Part shown: positions 5,670 to 6,572 of the stretch, piece by piece
How the letters are laid out: each line of letters begins with the position of its first letter
Position numbering within the stretch: the stretch's first letter is position 1
Assembly (NCBI GenBank): GCA_003219095.1
Contig: QHPM01000210.1
Span: forward strand, 1,979-8,550
Direction of reading: 5' to 3'
DNA length: 6,572 bases
From: Verrucomicrobiota bacterium
GTDB lineage: Bacteria; Verrucomicrobiota; Verrucomicrobiia; Chthoniobacterales; UBA10450
The notes under the pieces: generated by a model
The model's input: the letters and a program-made list of their open reading frames with translations, nothing else
Databases searched by the model: none
What the model was told of the DNA's origin: nothing
Program-made: the position numbers and the translations under genes

Positions 5670-6572
5670 CTTCACCCCGCGCGCCCAGCAAGTTCTGCAA
5701 CTTGCGCGTAAGGAAGCGGATCGCTTCAACCATAACTACGTCGAGACCGAACATTGGCGGTCAACGTTTTGCAAAAGATGGGGCTGGATCTCGAGACCGT
5801 GCGGATGGAAGTCGAGAAACAGGTCGGGTCCGGGCCGGAAACAAAAATGGTCGGCAATATTCCTTACACGCCACGGGTGAAGAAAGTGCTCGCGCTCGCC
5901 GGCAAGGAAGCCAAGGCGCTGAATCATTCCTACGTTGGAACCGAGCACATTTTGCTGGGATTGCTGCGCGAAGGTGAGGGGGTAGCGGCGCGGGTGTTGA
6001 AGAGCCTCGAGATCGATATCGAGCGCACCCGCAATGAAATTTTGAAGGAACTCGATCCAAATTTCACGCCGCCGGAAGGGGAAACGGAAGAAACCGCCGG
6101 CACCGCGAGTGGAAAAAAAGATGTAAAAACGCCGGCCTTGCGTGCGTTCGGGCGCGATCTGACTGATCTGGCGAAGAAAAGCGAACTCGATCCGGTCATT
6201 GGCCGAAAAAACGAAATCGAGCGCGTCATTCAGGTGCTGTGCCGTCGCACAAAAAATAATCCGGTGTTGCTCGGTGAAGCTGGTGTGGGCAAAACCGCGA
6301 TCGTGGAAGGATTGGCGCAGGAAATTGCGACGGGCAATGTGCCGGAGCTTTTGCGCGACAAAAAAGTTATCACGCTCGATCTGGCGCTAATGGTGGCGGG
6401 GACGAAATATCGCGGCCAGTTCGAGGAACGAATCAAAGCGGTGATGGACGAAATCCGTCGGAGCAAAAACGTGATTCTGTTCATTGACGAGCTGCATACG
6501 ATTGTTGGGGCCGGTTCCGCGGAGGGGGCAATGGACGCGAGCAACATCATCAAGCCGGCATTGAGTCGCGGC
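5662..6572 (+). CDS. clpC: ClpC AAA+ unfoldase, 5' third; frame broken by an apparent ~34-base deletion, 3' end outside window
   Basis: ClpC unfolds proteins, including phosphoarginine-tagged ones, and feeds them to ClpP. ATG 5662 has GGAG at 5654-5657 and overlaps the mcsB stop by 8 bases. The first frame encodes Clp N-repeat 1 ([15 protein letters not shown] to NHNYVETEH, residues 1-31), then diverges and stops at 5878-5880 after 72 residues. From 5757 another frame resumes exactly where repeat 1 should continue ([15 protein letters not shown]) and stays open to the edge (272 codons). It contains N-repeat 2 ([11 protein letters not shown] to [20 protein letters not shown]), a linker, and the AAA-1 domain with Walker A GEAGVGKT (6273-6296) and Walker B VILFIDE (6471-6491). 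Compared with repeat 2, twelve residues are missing and two bases remain, implying a 34-base loss. An internal start such as ATG 5778, 5805 or 5847 could give a truncated ClpC. It may be a pseudogene or a sequence error. Confidence 0.85.
5749..5759 (+). other. Deletion/frameshift junction in clpC N-domain repeat 1
   Basis: GAA CAT (5749-5754) ends the TEH motif in the starting frame. After two leftover bases (TG, 5755-5756), GCG GTC AAC begins in a different frame. In repeat 2 of the same protein, and in chlamydial-type ClpC, 12 residues (an LLLGLIKLGQGV-like helix) lie between TEH and the following AVNVL/AARVL. Thus 36 bases are expected and 2 are present. Confidence 0.8.

Noticed and set aside
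5662..5880. 72-residue ORF as a stand-alone small protein
   Set aside because: Its first 31 residues are ClpC N-repeat 1 and the rest is out-of-frame clpC sequence, so it is a frameshift product.

Overview
The window is a G+C-moderate, single-strand bacterial segment in which every supportable gene lies on the + strand. The best guess for the source is a soil or freshwater Verrucomicrobiota bacterium (Spartobacteria/Chthoniobacterales-like). The reasons are an mcsA-mcsB-clpC operon with no ctsR in front, a ClpC N-domain more like the chlamydial/verrucomicrobial type than the Bacillus one, a LolD-like ATPase, and secreted aromatic-rich peptidoglycan-binding proteins. This placement is inference from family resemblance; no search was run.

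Layout. Positions 1-705 hold the 3' part of a low-complexity, basic, aromatic-rich protein ending in a PG_binding_1 domain. It is closed by a strong intrinsic terminator (745-784). A 348-base gene-free stretch follows and carries a cloverleaf-like inverted repeat (885-935). Positions 1054-2022 encode a secreted paralogue of the first protein, so the two form a tandem duplication. The next gap (2023-2266) carries a dispersed-repeat-like motif of the kind that gives spurious 'CHPERSEGS' peptides. An ABC ATPase of the LolD/MacB type follows (2267-2938) with no permease visible. Then comes a class IV (branched-chain) aminotransferase whose N-terminal coding sequence has no usable in-frame start. 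Last is a tightly overlapping operon: mcsA (4-base ATGA overlap), mcsB (8-base overlap) and clpC, which runs off the right edge.

How the genes work together. McsB is a protein-arginine kinase, McsA its zinc-finger activator, and ClpC the AAA+ unfoldase whose N-domain reads phosphoarginine and feeds proteins to ClpP. The operon is therefore a complete write-and-read module for phosphoarginine-tagged proteolysis outside the Firmicutes. McsB keeps the RDXXRA allosteric phosphoarginine motif.

The most notable observation is that clpC is broken inside this module. The first N-domain repeat appears to have lost about 34 bases just after the phosphoarginine-pocket TEH motif, which shifts the frame. 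Everything downstream is cleanly conserved in the new frame. Together with the damaged aminotransferase start, this raises the question of genuine gene decay versus assembly error. I see no CRISPR array, tRNA, rRNA, insertion sequence or phage gene.
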